Shown in pieces: positions 55,057 to 64,000 of a stretch of DNA of 64,000 nt; position 1 is the stretch's first letter; the number at the start of each line of letters is the position of its first letter. Position numbers and translations under genes: made by a program. The stretch is from Streptococcus mitis (GTDB taxonomy: Bacteria; Bacillota; Bacilli; Lactobacillales; Streptococcaceae): positions 62,001 through 126,000 of the forward strand of contig NZ_JPFW01000004.1 of NCBI RefSeq assembly GCF_000722705.1. Reading direction: 5' to 3'. Under the pieces are notes generated by a model. That model searched no databases. It saw only the letters and a program-made list of their open reading frames with translations, and was not told the origin of the DNA.

Positions 55057-55851
55057 ATGGATTTGGGTGATAATGAGCTAACACTGACTCCCATACCTGG
55101 GAAAAGTGGCAAAGCTTATATGGGTAGCTATCCTGATGGGAAGCGTATCTTTGTAAAAATGAACACCTCTCCAATCCTACCTGGTCTAGCTAGAGAACAA
55201 ATTGCTCCACAATTATTATGGAGTCGCCGTTTGGCAGATGGGCGTGATATGTGTGCTCAAGAATGGTTGACAGGCAAGATATTGACCCCCTATGATATGA
55301 ATCGTAAACAAATCGTCAATATCTTAACCCGTCTTCATCGCTCACGTCCGTTGATGACACAGTTGAGTCGTTTGGGATATGCCATGGAAACACCTGTAGA
55401 TTTACTACAGTCTTGGCAAGAAACGGCTCCAGATGCTTTGCGTAAAAATCATTTTATCAGTGAAGTGATGGCTGATTTACGTCAGACTATTCCAGGATTT
55501 AGAGAGGACTATGCGACCATTGTCCATGGAGATGTACGACATAGTAATTGGATTGAGACAGATAGTGGCTTGATTTATTTGGTAGATTGGGATTCGGTTC
55601 GCTTGACCGACCGCATGTTTGATGTGGCCCATATGCTCTGCCATTATATTCCAGAACATCAGTGGAAGGAATGGTTGACCTACTACGGTTACAAGTACAA
55701 TCAAACGGTATTAACTAAATTGTATTGGTATGGTCAATTGTCTTATTTGAGCCAGATTTCCAAGTATTATATGAACCAAGATTTAGAAAATGTTAATCGG
55801 GAGATTCATGGCTTGCGTCACTTCCGAGACAAGTATGGAAAGAGAAGATGA
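55057..55851 (+). CDS. ccrZ: Cell cycle regulator CcrZ (phosphotransferase-like)
   Basis: 264 aa aminoglycoside-phosphotransferase/choline-kinase fold. Catalytic loop HGDVRHSNW with Asp159, and metal-binding DWDS with Asp177. In pneumococcus CcrZ links cell division (via FtsZ) to DnaA-dependent replication initiation and phosphorylates ribose-type sugars in vitro. Ribosome site GGAGGAAAG. Overlaps trmB by four bases. Confidence 0.95.
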   Translation: MDLGDNELTLTPIPGKSGKAYMGSYPDGKRIFVKMNTSPILPGLAREQIAPQLLWSRRLADGRDMCAQEWLTGKILTPYDMNRKQIVNILTRLHRSRPLMTQLSRLGYAMETPVDLLQSWQETAPDALRKNHFISEVMADLRQTIPGFREDYATIVHGDVRHSNWIETDSGLIYLVDWDSVRLTDRMFDVAHMLCHYIPEHQWKEWLTYYGYKYNQTVLTKLYWYGQLSYLSQISKYYMNQDLENVNREIHGLRHFRDKYGKRR

Positions 55852-56483
55852 GAGTTAGAAATCGTAAAGGGGCGACAGAATTACTAGAGGCAAATCCCCA
55901 GTATGTGGTCCTCAATCCCTTGGAAGCCAAGGGAAAATGGCGGGACTTGTTTGGCAATGACAACCCCATTCATGTGGAAGTTGGTAGTGGCAAGGGTGCC
56001 TTTGTTTCAGGTATGGCCAAACAAAACCCTGACATCAACTATATCGGGATTGATATTCAAAAGTCTGTTTTGAGTTACGCTTTGGACAAGGTTCTTGAAG
56101 TTGGAGTGCCTAACATCAAGCTCTTGTGGGTGGATGGTTCTGATTTGACGGACTACTTTGAAGACGGTGAGATTGATCGCTTGTATCTGAACTTTTCAGA
56201 TCCATGGCCTAAAAAACGCCATGAAAAGCGTCGTTTGACCTACAAGAGTTTCCTAGATACCTTCAAGCGTATCTTGCCTGAAAATGGAGAAATTCATTTC
56301 AAGACGGATAACCGTGGCTTGTTTGAGTACAGCCTAGTGAGCTTTTCTCAGTATGGCATGAAACTAAATGGTGTCTGGCTAGACTTACATGCCAGTGATT
56401 TTGAAGGCAATGTCATGACAGAATATGAACAAAAATTCTCAAACAAGGGTCAAGTTATCTACCGAGTTGAGGCAGAATTTTAA
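55848..56483 (+). CDS. trmB: tRNA (guanine-46-N7)-methyltransferase
   Basis: 211 aa. S-adenosylmethionine motif [18 protein letters not shown] near residue 40-57, catalytic block [16 protein letters not shown] near residue 118-133, and [10 protein letters not shown]. Coupled to ccrZ by an ATGA overlap. Confidence 0.96.
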   Translation: MRVRNRKGATELLEANPQYVVLNPLEAKGKWRDLFGNDNPIHVEVGSGKGAFVSGMAKQNPDINYIGIDIQKSVLSYALDKVLEVGVPNIKLLWVDGSDLTDYFEDGEIDRLYLNFSDPWPKKRHEKRRLTYKSFLDTFKRILPENGEIHFKTDNRGLFEYSLVSFSQYGMKLNGVWLDLHASDFEGNVMTEYEQKFSNKGQVIYRVEAEF

Positions 56484-56520
56484 GAAATAGCCTAAAATCA
56501 GGCTGTATAAGTGCTTTTGC

Positions 56521-56549
56521 TTTACATAAGTTGGCAAACGTGCTATACT
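56521..56549 (+). promoter_or_regulatory. Promoter of the rimP-nusA-infB operon
   Basis: TTTACA (56521-56526), 17-base spacer, TATACT (56544-56549) with extended TGC. The leader then forms AGAGGCG (56571-56577)/CGCCTCT (56590-56596) just before the rimP ribosome site. Confidence 0.8.
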
Positions 56550-56609
56550 AATAGTAAGAATATGAGAAAGAGAGGCGGGGAAATATCTTCGCCTCTTGCT
56601 TATGAGGAG

Positions 56610-57089
56610 GTGGACGCAATCGCAACAATCGTAGAATTAGTCAGAGAAGTTGTAGAACCTGTCATCCAAGCACCTTTCGAGCTCGTGGATATCGAGTACG
56701 GAAAGATTGGCAGTGACATGATTCTCAGTATTTTTGTAGATAAACCTGAAGGAATTACCTTGAACGACACGGCAGACTTGACAGAAATAATCAGTCCTGT
56801 CCTAGACACCATCAAGCCAGATCCCTTCCCAGAACAATATTTCCTAGAAATCACCAGTCCAGGCTTGGAACGTCCTTTGAAAACCAAGGATGCCGTCGCT
56901 GGAGCGGTTGGGAAATACATCCATGTCGGGCTCTACCAAGCCATCAATAAGCAAAAGGTCTTTGAAGGAACCTTGTTGGCCTTCGAAGAGGACGAGTTGA
57001 CCATGGAATATATGGACAAGACGCGTAAGAAAACTGTCCAAATTCCATACAGTTTAGTATCAAAAGCACGTTTAGCAGTTAAATTATAG
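56610..57089 (+). CDS. rimP: Ribosome maturation factor RimP
   Basis: 159 aa if started at GTG 56610. Two-domain RimP needed for 30S assembly: [52 protein letters not shown]. The start is odd: the only good ribosome site, GAGGAGG at 56604-56610, overlaps the GTG itself. An ATG at 56562 would give 175 aa but lies within a few bases of the RNA start. An AUC four codons in has ideal spacing but is a rare start codon. I kept GTG because it matches usual RimP lengths. Confidence 0.85.
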   Translation: MDAIATIVELVREVVEPVIQAPFELVDIEYGKIGSDMILSIFVDKPEGITLNDTADLTEIISPVLDTIKPDPFPEQYFLEITSPGLERPLKTKDAVAGAVGKYIHVGLYQAINKQKVFEGTLLAFEEDELTMEYMDKTRKKTVQIPYSLVSKARLAVKL

Positions 57090-57132
57090 AAAAAGAAAGG
57101 ATAGCTTTTGAGGATTCAAAAGTGAAGAGAAC

Positions 57133-58269
57133 ATGAGTAAAGAAATGCTAGAGGCCTTCCGCATTTTGGAAGAAGACAAGGGAATCAAAAAAGAAGATAT
57201 CATCGACGCAGTAGTAGAGTCGCTTCGTTCCGCTTATCGCAGACGCTATGGTCAATCAGACAGCGTAGCTATTGACTTCAACGAAAAAACAGGTGACTTT
57301 ACAGTCTATACTGTCCGTGAAGTTGTTGATGAAGTATTTGATAGCCGTTTGGAAATCAGCTTGAAAGATGCTCTTGCCATTAATTCAGCCTATGAACTTG
57401 GAGACAAAATCAAGTTTGAAGAAGCACCTGCTGAGTTTGGTCGTGTAGCAGCCCAATCTGCCAAACAAACCATCATGGAAAAAATGCGCAAGCAAACACG
57501 TGCCATCACCTACAATACTTACAAAGAGCATGAACAAGAAATCATGTCTGGTACTGTAGAACGCTTTGACAACCGCTTTATTTATGTCAACCTTGGCAGC
57601 ATCGAAGCCCAATTGTCAAAACAAGACCAAATCCCTGGAGAAGTTTTTGCTTCCCACGACCGTATCGAAGTCTATGTCTACAAGGTTGAAGACAACCCTC
57701 GTGGTGTGAATGTCTTTGTTAGCCGTAGCCACCCAGAAATGATCAAACGCTTGATGGAGCAAGAGATTCCAGAAGTTTATGACGGAACTGTTGAAATCAT
57801 GAGCGTGGCTCGTGAAGCTGGTGACCGTACCAAGGTTGCTGTTCGCAGTCATAATCCAAACGTGGACGCTATCGGTACAATCGTTGGACGTGGTGGAGCT
57901 AATATTAAGAAGATTACGAGCAAATTCCACCCAGCTCGTTACGATGCCAAGAGCGACCGTATGGTACCAATCGAAGAAAACATCGACGTTATCGAGTGGG
58001 TAGCAGATCCAGCTGAATTTATCTACAATGCCATCGCTCCTGCTGAAGTTGACCAAGTTATCTTTGATGAAAACGACAGCAAACGTGCCTTGGTGGTTGT
58101 TCCAGATAACAAGCTTTCTCTTGCCATCGGTCGTCGTGGGCAAAACGTTCGTTTGGCAGCTCACTTGACTGGTTACCGTATCGATATCAAGTCTGCTAGT
58201 GAATTTGAAGCCATGGAAGAAGCTGCTTCAGTAGATTTGGAAGCAGAAAACGATACTGTAGAAGAATAA
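57133..58269 (+). CDS. nusA: Transcription termination/antitermination factor NusA
   Basis: 378 aa: N-terminal polymerase-binding domain (about 1-130), S1 domain (about 135-200), KH1 and KH2 (about 205-350; GTIVGRGGANIKKI and LAIGRRGQNVRLAAHLTG). Short acidic tail and no C-terminal acidic repeats, as in Firmicutes. 43 bases after rimP. Confidence 0.97.
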   Translation: MSKEMLEAFRILEEDKGIKKEDIIDAVVESLRSAYRRRYGQSDSVAIDFNEKTGDFTVYTVREVVDEVFDSRLEISLKDALAINSAYELGDKIKFEEAPAEFGRVAAQSAKQTIMEKMRKQTRAITYNTYKEHEQEIMSGTVERFDNRFIYVNLGSIEAQLSKQDQIPGEVFASHDRIEVYVYKVEDNPRGVNVFVSRSHPEMIKRLMEQEIPEVYDGTVEIMSVAREAGDRTKVAVRSHNPNVDAIGTIVGRGGANIKKITSKFHPARYDAKSDRMVPIEENIDVIEWVADPAEFIYNAIAPAEVDQVIFDENDSKRALVVVPDNKLSLAIGRRGQNVRLAAHLTGYRIDIKSASEFEAMEEAASVDLEAENDTVEE

Positions 58270-58290
58270 AAGCTGCTAGAGGAGGGAAAG

Positions 58291-58584
58291 ATGAAAACGA
58301 GAAAAATCCCTTTGCGCAAGTCTGTTGTGTCTAACGAAGTGATTGATAAGCGTGATTTGCTCCGCATTGTCAAGAACAAGGAAGGACAAGTCTTTATCGA
58401 TCCGACAGGCAAGGCCAATGGCCGTGGCGCTTACATCAAGCTAGACAATGCAGAAGCCCTAGAGGCGAAAAAGAAGAAGGTCTTTAACCGTAGCTTTAGC
58501 ATGGAAGTGGAAGAAAGCTTTTATGACGAGTTGATCGCTTATGTAGATCACAAAGTGAAAAGAAGAGAGTTAGGACTTGAATAA
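58291..58584 (+). CDS. rnpM: YlxR/RnpM, RNase P modulator
   Basis: 97 aa, YlxR fold: RKIPLRKSVVSNEVIDKRDLLRIV and the conserved GRGAYIK loop near residue 47-53. Family members bind RNase P RNA and modulate its activity. Ribosome site GAGGAGGGAAAG. Overlaps ylxQ by eight bases. Confidence 0.93.
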   Translation: MKTRKIPLRKSVVSNEVIDKRDLLRIVKNKEGQVFIDPTGKANGRGAYIKLDNAEALEAKKKKVFNRSFSMEVEESFYDELIAYVDHKVKRRELGLE

Positions 58585-58876
58585 GCAAAAGATAAGCAAT
58601 CTCTTGGGACTCGCTCAGCGAGCAGGGCGGATCATATCGGGTGAAGAATTGGTGGTCAAGGCCATTCAAGATGGCAAGGTCAAGTTGGTCTTTCTAGCCC
58701 ATGATGCTGGACCCAATCTGACCAAGAAGATTCAAGATAAAAGTCAGTATTATCAAGTAGAAATTGTAACCGTGTTTTCAACACTGGAATTAAGCATAGC
58801 AGTCGGAAAATCGAGAAAGGTTTTGGCTGTAACAGATGCTGGATTTACAAAGAAAATGAGGTCTCTTATGGAATAG
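58577..58876 (+). CDS. ylxQ: YlxQ, L7Ae-family RNA-binding protein
   Basis: 99 aa, TTG start. Kink-turn-binding fold: [38 protein letters not shown]. Conserved in the nusA-infB operon of Firmicutes. The start overlaps the end of rnpM with only a weak ribosome site, suggesting coupling. Confidence 0.92.
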   Translation: MNKQKISNLLGLAQRAGRIISGEELVVKAIQDGKVKLVFLAHDAGPNLTKKIQDKSQYYQVEIVTVFSTLELSIAVGKSRKVLAVTDAGFTKKMRSLME

Positions 58877-58892
58877 AAGAGGAGGACATGAT

Positions 58893-61694
58893 TTGTCTAA
58901 GAAAAGATTGTACGAAATCGCAAAAGAACTTGGAAAAGAAAGTAAAGAAGTTGTAGCGCGTGCAAAAGAGTTGGGCTTGGATGTGAAAAGCCACTCATCA
59001 AGTGTGGAAGAAGCTGTCGCTGCAAAAATCGCTGCCAGCTTTAAGCCTGTAGCTGCTCCGAAAGTAGAAGCAAAACCTGCAGCACCAAAAGCAAGTGCAG
59101 AAAAGAAAGCCGAAAAATCTGAGCCAGCTAAACCAGCTGTAGCTAAGGAAGAGGCAAAAGCGGCTGAACCAGTTGCTCCTAAAACAGAAAAAGTAGCAGC
59201 TAAGCCACAAAGCCGTAATTTCAAGGCTGAGCGTGAAGCTCGTGCCAAAGAGCAGGCAGAGCGACGTAAGCAAAATAAGGGCAATAACCGTGACCAACAA
59301 CAAAACGGCAACCGTCAGAAAAACGACGGCCGTAATGGTGGAAAACAAGGTCAAGGCAACCGCGACAACCGTCGCTTTAATGATCAAGCTAAGAAACAGC
59401 AAGGTCAGCAAAATCGTGGAAATGAGCGCCGTCAACAAGAGGACAAACGTCCAAATCAAGCGGCTCCACGTGTTGACTTTAAAGCCCGTGCAGCAGCCCT
59501 AAAAGCAGAGCAAAATGCTGAATATGCCCGTTCAAGTGAGGAACGCTTCAAGCAGTATCAAGCGGCCAAAGAAGCCTTGGCTCAAGCTAACAAACGCAAG
59601 GAACCAGAGGAAATCTTTGAAGAAGTGGCTAAGTTAGCTGAACAAACGCAACAAGCACAGCAAGTTCAAGCAGTGGTTGAAGTCGTCCCTGAGAAAAAAG
59701 AACCTGCAGTGGATACACGTCGTAAAAAACAAGCTCGACCAGACAAAAATCGTGATGATTATGATCACGAAGAAGATGGTCCTAGAAAACAACAAAAGAA
59801 TCGAAGTAGTCAAAATCAAGTGAGAAATCAAAAGAATAGTAACTGGAATAATAACAAGAAGAACAAAAAAGGCAATAACAAGAACAACCGTAATCAGGCT
59901 CCAAAACCTGTTACAGAGCGTAAATTCCATGAATTGCCAACAGAATTTGAGTATACAGATGGTATGACTGTTGCGGAAATCGCAAAACGTATCAAACGTG
60001 AACCAGCTGAAATCGTTAAGAAACTCTTTATGATGGGTGTCATGGCCACACAAAACCAATCCTTGGATGGGGAAACAATTGAACTCCTCATGGTGGATTA
60101 TGGTATCGAAGCCAAACAAAAGGTTGAAGTGGATAATGCTGATATCGAACGTTTCTTTGTCGAAGATGGTTATCTCAATGAAGATGAATTGGTTGAGCGT
60201 CCACCAGTTGTTACCATCATGGGACACGTTGACCATGGTAAAACAACCCTCCTAGATACCCTTCGTAACTCTCGTGTTGCGACAGGTGAAGCAGGTGGTA
60301 TCACTCAGCATATCGGTGCCTACCAAATTGTTGAAAATGGCAAGAAGATTACCTTCCTTGATACACCAGGACACGCGGCCTTTACATCTATGCGTGCGCG
60401 TGGTGCATCTGTTACCGATATTACTATCTTGGTCGTAGCGGCAGATGACGGGGTTATGCCTCAGACAATTGAAGCTATCAACCACTCAAAAGCGGCCAAC
60501 GTTCCAATCATCGTAGCTATCAACAAGATTGATAAGCCAGGTGCTAACCCAGAACGCGTTATCGGTGAATTGGCAGAGCATGGTGTTATGTCAACTGCTT
60601 GGGGGGGAGATTCTGAATTTGTTGAAATTTCAGCTAAATTCAACCAAAATATCGAAGAATTGTTGGAAACAGTCCTTCTTGTGGCTGAAATCCAAGAACT
60701 CAAGGCAGACCCAACAGTGCGTGCGATCGGTACAGTTATCGAAGCGCGCTTGGATAAAGGAAAAGGTGCGGTCGCAACCCTTCTTGTTCAACAAGGTACC
60801 TTGAATGTCCAAGACCCAATCGTTGTCGGAAATACCTTCGGTCGTGTCCGTGCTATGACCAACGACCTTGGTCGTCGTGTTAAGGTTGCAGGGCCATCAA
60901 CACCAGTGTCAATCACAGGTTTGAACGAAGCGCCAATGGCGGGTGACCACTTTGCCGTTTACGAGGATGAAAAATCTGCGCGTGCGGCTGGTGAAGAACG
61001 TGCCAAACGTGCCCTTATGAAACAACGTCAAGCTACCCAACGTGTCAGCCTTGAAAACCTCTTTGATACCCTTAAAGCTGGTGAACTCAAATCAGTTAAC
61101 GTTATCATCAAGGCCGATGTACAAGGTTCAGTTGAAGCCCTTTCTGCATCACTTCAAAAGATCGATGTGGAAGGTGTCAAAGTTACTATTGTTCACTCGG
61201 CAGTCGGTGCTATCAATGAGTCTGACGTGACACTTGCCGAAGCTTCAAATGCTTTCATCGTTGGTTTCAACGTACGTCCTACACCACAAGCTCGTCAACA
61301 AGCGGAAGCTGACGATGTAGAAATCCGTCTCCACAGCATTATCTACAAGGTTATCGAAGAGATGGAAGAAGCTATGAAAGGGATGCTTGATCCAGAATTC
61401 GAAGAAAAAGTTATCGGTGAAGCAGTTATTCGTGAAACCTTCAAGGTATCTAAAGTCGGAACTATCGGTGGATTTATGGTTATCAACGGTAAGGTTACCC
61501 GTGACTCTAAAGTCCGTGTTATCCGTGACGGTGTTGTTATCTATGATGGCGAACTCGCAAGCTTGAAACACTACAAAGACGACGTCAAAGAAGTTACAAA
61601 CGGTCGTGAAGGTGGATTGATGATTGATGGCTACAATGATATCAAGACTGATGATGTGATTGAGGCGTATGTCATGGAAGAAATCAAGAGATAA
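58893..61694 (+). CDS. infB: Translation initiation factor IF-2
   Basis: 933 aa with a TTG start after AGGAGG. Two IF2_N modules (about 1-55 and 355-410) flank a long low-complexity region rich in Ala, Lys, Asn, Gln and Arg (about 55-340). The G domain has [12 protein letters not shown] (G1), DTPGHAAF (G3) and [10 protein letters not shown] (G4), then domains 2, 3 and the C-terminal fMet-tRNA domain. The Asn/Gln/Lys linker is long, as in streptococci. Confidence 0.97.
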   Translation: MSKKRLYEIAKELGKESKEVVARAKELGLDVKSHSSSVEEAVAAKIAASFKPVAAPKVEAKPAAPKASAEKKAEKSEPAKPAVAKEEAKAAEPVAPKTEKVAAKPQSRNFKAEREARAKEQAERRKQNKGNNRDQQQNGNRQKNDGRNGGKQGQGNRDNRRFNDQAKKQQGQQNRGNERRQQEDKRPNQAAPRVDFKARAAALKAEQNAEYARSSEERFKQYQAAKEALAQANKRKEPEEIFEEVAKLAEQTQQAQQVQAVVEVVPEKKEPAVDTRRKKQARPDKNRDDYDHEEDGPRKQQKNRSSQNQVRNQKNSNWNNNKKNKKGNNKNNRNQAPKPVTERKFHELPTEFEYTDGMTVAEIAKRIKREPAEIVKKLFMMGVMATQNQSLDGETIELLMVDYGIEAKQKVEVDNADIERFFVEDGYLNEDELVERPPVVTIMGHVDHGKTTLLDTLRNSRVATGEAGGITQHIGAYQIVENGKKITFLDTPGHAAFTSMRARGASVTDITILVVAADDGVMPQTIEAINHSKAANVPIIVAINKIDKPGANPERVIGELAEHGVMSTAWGGDSEFVEISAKFNQNIEELLETVLLVAEIQELKADPTVRAIGTVIEARLDKGKGAVATLLVQQGTLNVQDPIVVGNTFGRVRAMTNDLGRRVKVAGPSTPVSITGLNEAPMAGDHFAVYEDEKSARAAGEERAKRALMKQRQATQRVSLENLFDTLKAGELKSVNVIIKADVQGSVEALSASLQKIDVEGVKVTIVHSAVGAINESDVTLAEASNAFIVGFNVRPTPQARQQAEADDVEIRLHSIIYKVIEEMEEAMKGMLDPEFEEKVIGEAVIRETFKVSKVGTIGGFMVINGKVTRDSKVRVIRDGVVIYDGELASLKHYKDDVKEVTNGREGGLMIDGYNDIKTDDVIEAYVMEEIKR

Positions 61695-61807
61695 TAGAGA
61701 AACGATAGCCGATTTGACTCGTCGTCAACAGCGCCTTGATGAACCCTCAGTTCTATCTAAGGCTTGTTTCCTAGATTCAAATGGCTCTAGTTCCTCTATC
61801 TAATAAA

Positions 61808-61836
61808 AATAGCTAGGTCTGCTGGCCTAGCTTTTG
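61808..61836 (+). terminator. Terminator-like hairpin between infB and rbfA
   Basis: AGCTAGG / CCTAGCT with an 8-base loop and TTTT. Partial read-through into rbfA is likely. Confidence 0.75.
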
Positions 61837-61860
61837 GTTCAAAGTAGAGAAAGGAATATC

Positions 61861-62211
61861 ATGGCAAATCATTTCCGTACGGATCGTGTGGGCATGGAAA
61901 TCAAGCGTGAAGTCAATGAGATTTTGCAAAAGAAAGTCCGTGATCCGCGTGTCCAAGGTGTGACCATCACAGATGTTCAGATGCTGGGTGACTTGTCTGT
62001 TGCCAAGGTTTACTACACCATTTTGAGTAACCTTGCTTCAGATAATCAAAAAGCCCAAATCGGGCTTGAGAAAGCAACTGGTACCATCAAACGTGAACTT
62101 GGTCGCAATTTGAAATTGTACAAAATCCCAGATTTGACCTTCGTCAAAGACGAATCCATCGAATATGGAAACAAGATTGACGAAATGCTACGCAATCTGG
62201 ATAAGAATTAA
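61861..62211 (+). CDS. rbfA: Ribosome-binding factor A
   Basis: 116 aa KH-like cold-shock factor for 16S rRNA maturation: [27 protein letters not shown] and AKVYYTI. ATG 61861 follows AAAGGAATATC; the upstream open frame has no ribosome site. Confidence 0.95.
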   Translation: MANHFRTDRVGMEIKREVNEILQKKVRDPRVQGVTITDVQMLGDLSVAKVYYTILSNLASDNQKAQIGLEKATGTIKRELGRNLKLYKIPDLTFVKDESIEYGNKIDEMLRNLDKN

Positions 62212-62212
62212 G

Positions 62213-62236
62213 AAAGAGGGGCAACCCTCTTTTTTG
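62213..62236 (+). terminator. Terminator after rbfA
   Basis: AAAGAGGG-GCAA-CCCTCTTT followed by TTT. Confidence 0.92.
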
Positions 62237-62256
62237 GTGTGTGGCAGTCCTCCTTA

Positions 62257-62265
62257 TGGTATAAT
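62257..62265 (+). promoter_or_regulatory. Extended -10 of the DUF1858-DUF438 operon
   Basis: TGGTATAAT, about 40 bases before ATG 62307. Confidence 0.7.
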
Positions 62266-62306
62266 AAAATAAATAATATCATTTATAAACGATAATGGAG
62301 GTCGTC

Positions 62307-62540
62307 ATGGACAATATCATCGATGTGTCAATTCCTGTTGCAGAAGTGGTGGATAAGCATCCAGAAGTCTTGGAAATCCTAGTGGAGCTGGGTTTTAAAC
62401 CCCTTGCTAATCCCTTGATGCGTAATACTATCGGTCGCAAAGTATCGCTTAAACAGGGTTCTAAGCTGGAAGGAACCCCTATGGACAAGATTGTCCGCAC
62501 ACTGGAAGCGAATGGCTACGAAGTGATTGGATTAGACTAA
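62307..62540 (+). CDS. DUF1858 domain protein
   Basis: 77 aa. IIDVSIPVAEVVDKHPEVLEILVELGFKPL is the DUF1858 (ScdA-N-like) pattern, although the usual CxGC metal motif is absent. ATG 62307 follows GGAGG; ATG 62295 overlaps that ribosome site. Its TAA overlaps the next ATG by one base. Probable partner of the hemerythrin-like protein that follows. Confidence 0.85.
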   Translation: MDNIIDVSIPVAEVVDKHPEVLEILVELGFKPLANPLMRNTIGRKVSLKQGSKLEGTPMDKIVRTLEANGYEVIGLD

Positions 62541-63874
62541 TGGCAGATGAACGGATTCATGTCCTACGGGATATTTTGTTAGAATTGCATAATGGCGCCT
62601 CTCCTGAGTCAGTTCAAGAGCGCTTTGATGCGACCTTTACAGGTGTTTCAGCCATCGAGATTTCCCTCATGGAGCACGAGTTGATGAACTCGGACTCAGG
62701 TGTTACCTTTGAAGATGTCATGGAGCTCTGTGATGTCCATGCCAACCTTTTTAAAAATGCTGTTAAGGATGTCGAAGTTGCAGATACCGAGCACCCAGGA
62801 CACCCAGTTCGCGTCTTCAAGGATGAAAATCTGGCACTCCGCGCTGCCTTGATTCGCATTCGGAGATTGTTAGATACTTATGAGTCTATGGAAGACGAGG
62901 AAATGCTGGCAGAGATGCGCAAGGGCTTGGTGCGTCAGATGGGACTTGTCGGTCAATTTGACATCCACTATCAGCGCAAGGAAGAACTCTTCTTTCCTAT
63001 CATGGAGCGCTATGGACACGATTCTCCTCCCAAAGTTATGTGGGGAGTGGATGACCAGATTAGGGAACTCTTTCAAACAGCTTTAGCGACAGCCAAGTCA
63101 CTACCAGAAGTGTCGATTAGCACTGTAAAGGAAACTTTTGAAGCCTTTGCGACAGAGTTTGAAAGTATGATTTTCAAGGAAGAGTCCATTCTCCTTATGA
63201 TTCTCCTTGAGTCTTTTACCCAAGATGATTGGCTTCAGATTGCGGAGGAGAGCGATGCCTATGGTTATGCTATCATTCGTCCGTCAGAAAAATGGGTGCC
63301 AGAACGTCAGAGTTTTGTTGAGGAAAAGAGTGCAGAGGAGCAGGTACAGCTAGAAACGGCAGAAGGTCAAGTTCAGCAAGTCATAGATACGCCAGAAGGA
63401 CAGTTCACCATTACCTTTACTCCTAAGGAAAAGGAAGCAGTGCTGGACCGTCATAGTCAACAGGCTTTTGGCAATGGCTATCTCTCAGTCGAGCAGGCCA
63501 ATCTCATCCTCAATCATCTCCCTATGGAGATTACCTTTGTCAATAAAGACGATATTTTCCAGTATTACAATGACAATGCGCCAGCTGATGAGATGATTTT
63601 CAAACGGACCCCGTCCCAAGTTGGGCGCAATGTCGAACTCTGCCATCCACCTAAGTACTTGGACAAGGTAAAGACCATCATGAAGGGGCTTCGTGAAGGA
63701 GTCAAGGACAAGTATGAAATGTGGTTCAAGTCTGAGTCGCGAGGCAAGTTTGTCCACATCACCTACGCTGCAGTCCATGATGAAGATGGAGAATTCCAGG
63801 GTGTGCTGGAATACGTTCAGGATATTCAGCCCTACCGTGAGATTGACACGGACTATTTCCGTGGATTAGAATAA
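62540..63874 (+). CDS. DUF438 protein with hemerythrin-like and PAS domains
   Basis: 444 aa. N-terminal DUF438 (about 10-75), hemerythrin HHE-type helical domain (about 85-225) with conserved His/Glu (HPGHPVRVFKDEN, FDIHYQRKEELFFP, MIFKEESILL), and a C-terminal PAS domain (about 310-440, ITFVNKDDIFQYYNDNAP). The layout suggests a sensor or repair protein for oxygen, nitric oxide or iron stress; this is inferred from domains. Coupled to the DUF1858 gene. Confidence 0.9.
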   Translation: MADERIHVLRDILLELHNGASPESVQERFDATFTGVSAIEISLMEHELMNSDSGVTFEDVMELCDVHANLFKNAVKDVEVADTEHPGHPVRVFKDENLALRAALIRIRRLLDTYESMEDEEMLAEMRKGLVRQMGLVGQFDIHYQRKEELFFPIMERYGHDSPPKVMWGVDDQIRELFQTALATAKSLPEVSISTVKETFEAFATEFESMIFKEESILLMILLESFTQDDWLQIAEESDAYGYAIIRPSEKWVPERQSFVEEKSAEEQVQLETAEGQVQQVIDTPEGQFTITFTPKEKEAVLDRHSQQAFGNGYLSVEQANLILNHLPMEITFVNKDDIFQYYNDNAPADEMIFKRTPSQVGRNVELCHPPKYLDKVKTIMKGLREGVKDKYEMWFKSESRGKFVHITYAAVHDEDGEFQGVLEYVQDIQPYREIDTDYFRGLE

Positions 63875-63883
63875 GGAGAAAAA

Positions 63884-64000
63884 ATGAGTTACGAACAAGA
63901 ATTTATGAAGGAATTTGAAGCCTGGGTCAATACCCAGATCATGATTAACGACATGGCGCACAAGGAAAGCCAAAAAGTCTACGAAGAGGACCAAGACGAG
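63884..64000 (+). CDS. DUF1912 family protein, 5' part only
   Basis: First 39 codons, running off the right edge. MSYEQEFMKEFEAWVNTQI with AAGGAGAAAAA as ribosome site, nine bases after the DUF438 gene. It resembles a small acidic helical streptococcal family of unknown function. Confidence 0.75.
   Translation, partial: MSYEQEFMKEFEAWVNTQIMINDMAHKESQKVYEEDQDE

Noticed and set aside
57616-58164. Long antisense frame inside nusA, and similar ones in infB and dnaK
   Set aside because: Long reverse frames are expected opposite highly biased codons; no independent signals.

Overview
The window looks like a chromosome segment of a mitis-group Streptococcus (S. mitis, S. oralis or a close relative). 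Nearly every gene has an obvious pneumococcal counterpart: Ami oligopeptide permease, EndA nuclease, Piu iron transporter, a Blp bacteriocin regulon and CcrZ. There are CIRCE and GlnR operators and a BOX-type repeat. The gene order is not simply the pneumococcal one (endA and its neighbour lie next to a tRNA-Cys and amiA), and the Blp locus is rearranged, so I would not call it S. pneumoniae. There is no rRNA, prophage, CRISPR array or intact insertion sequence.

Layout. 1-10 kb: yidC2 (cut by the window edge), acylphosphatase, a SpoU-type rRNA methylase, a Bax-inhibitor-like protein, asnA, rsmD-coaD-sepM, murA-epuA, endA and a CNNM/CorC protein. 10-17 kb: tRNA-Cys and amiACDEF; amiE carries an apparent one-base deletion in an A tract at its start. 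17-20 kb: an ABC importer of the TrpX type behind a leader with a Phe/Tyr-rich mini-ORF and a terminator, which reads as an attenuator. 20-26.6 kb: a tightly overlapping run murI-rdgB-phosphodiesterase-CBS protein-XerD-like-scpA-scpB-rluB-yidD. 26.6-31.5 kb, minus strand: piuBCDA and galE. 31.8-40.5 kb: pepA, a small immunity-like gene, a Na/Pi transporter, pgk, an aromatic-exporter-like protein, glnRA, and a PadR regulator with two DUF2812 membrane proteins. 40.5-46.7 kb: the HrcA/CIRCE heat-shock cluster hrcA-grpE-dnaK-dnaJ, with a DJ-1-like gene between dnaK and dnaJ and two large structured spacers. 46.7-49.3 kb: a small coiled-coil protein and hit, divergent from ecsAB. 49.3-54.9 kb: the Blp-type locus. 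55-64 kb: ccrZ-trmB, rimP-nusA-ylxR-ylxQ-infB-rbfA, and DUF1858/DUF438/DUF1912 genes.

The most interesting part is 49.3-54.9 kb. BlpS, BlpR and BlpH are present, but no pheromone gene (blpC) and no blpAB exporter is seen here. On the opposite strand, next to blpT, is a small gene with a perfect double-glycine leader; its mature part mixes a pediocin-like Cys..DWG..GN segment with two GxxxG motifs and a widened Cys-Cys loop. Two promoters, one facing this gene and one facing the downstream membrane/immunity genes, share the same architecture: two 11-bp direct repeats 10 bp apart, then exactly 29 bp to an extended -10. This suggests a stripped-down BlpR regulon controlling an orphan bacteriocin.

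Other points worth checking are the attenuator at 17.2-17.5 kb, the amiE frameshift, a set of probable leaderless genes with TGnTATAAT immediately before ATG, mirror-image divergent -10 boxes, and the long inverted-repeat element between grpE and dnaK.
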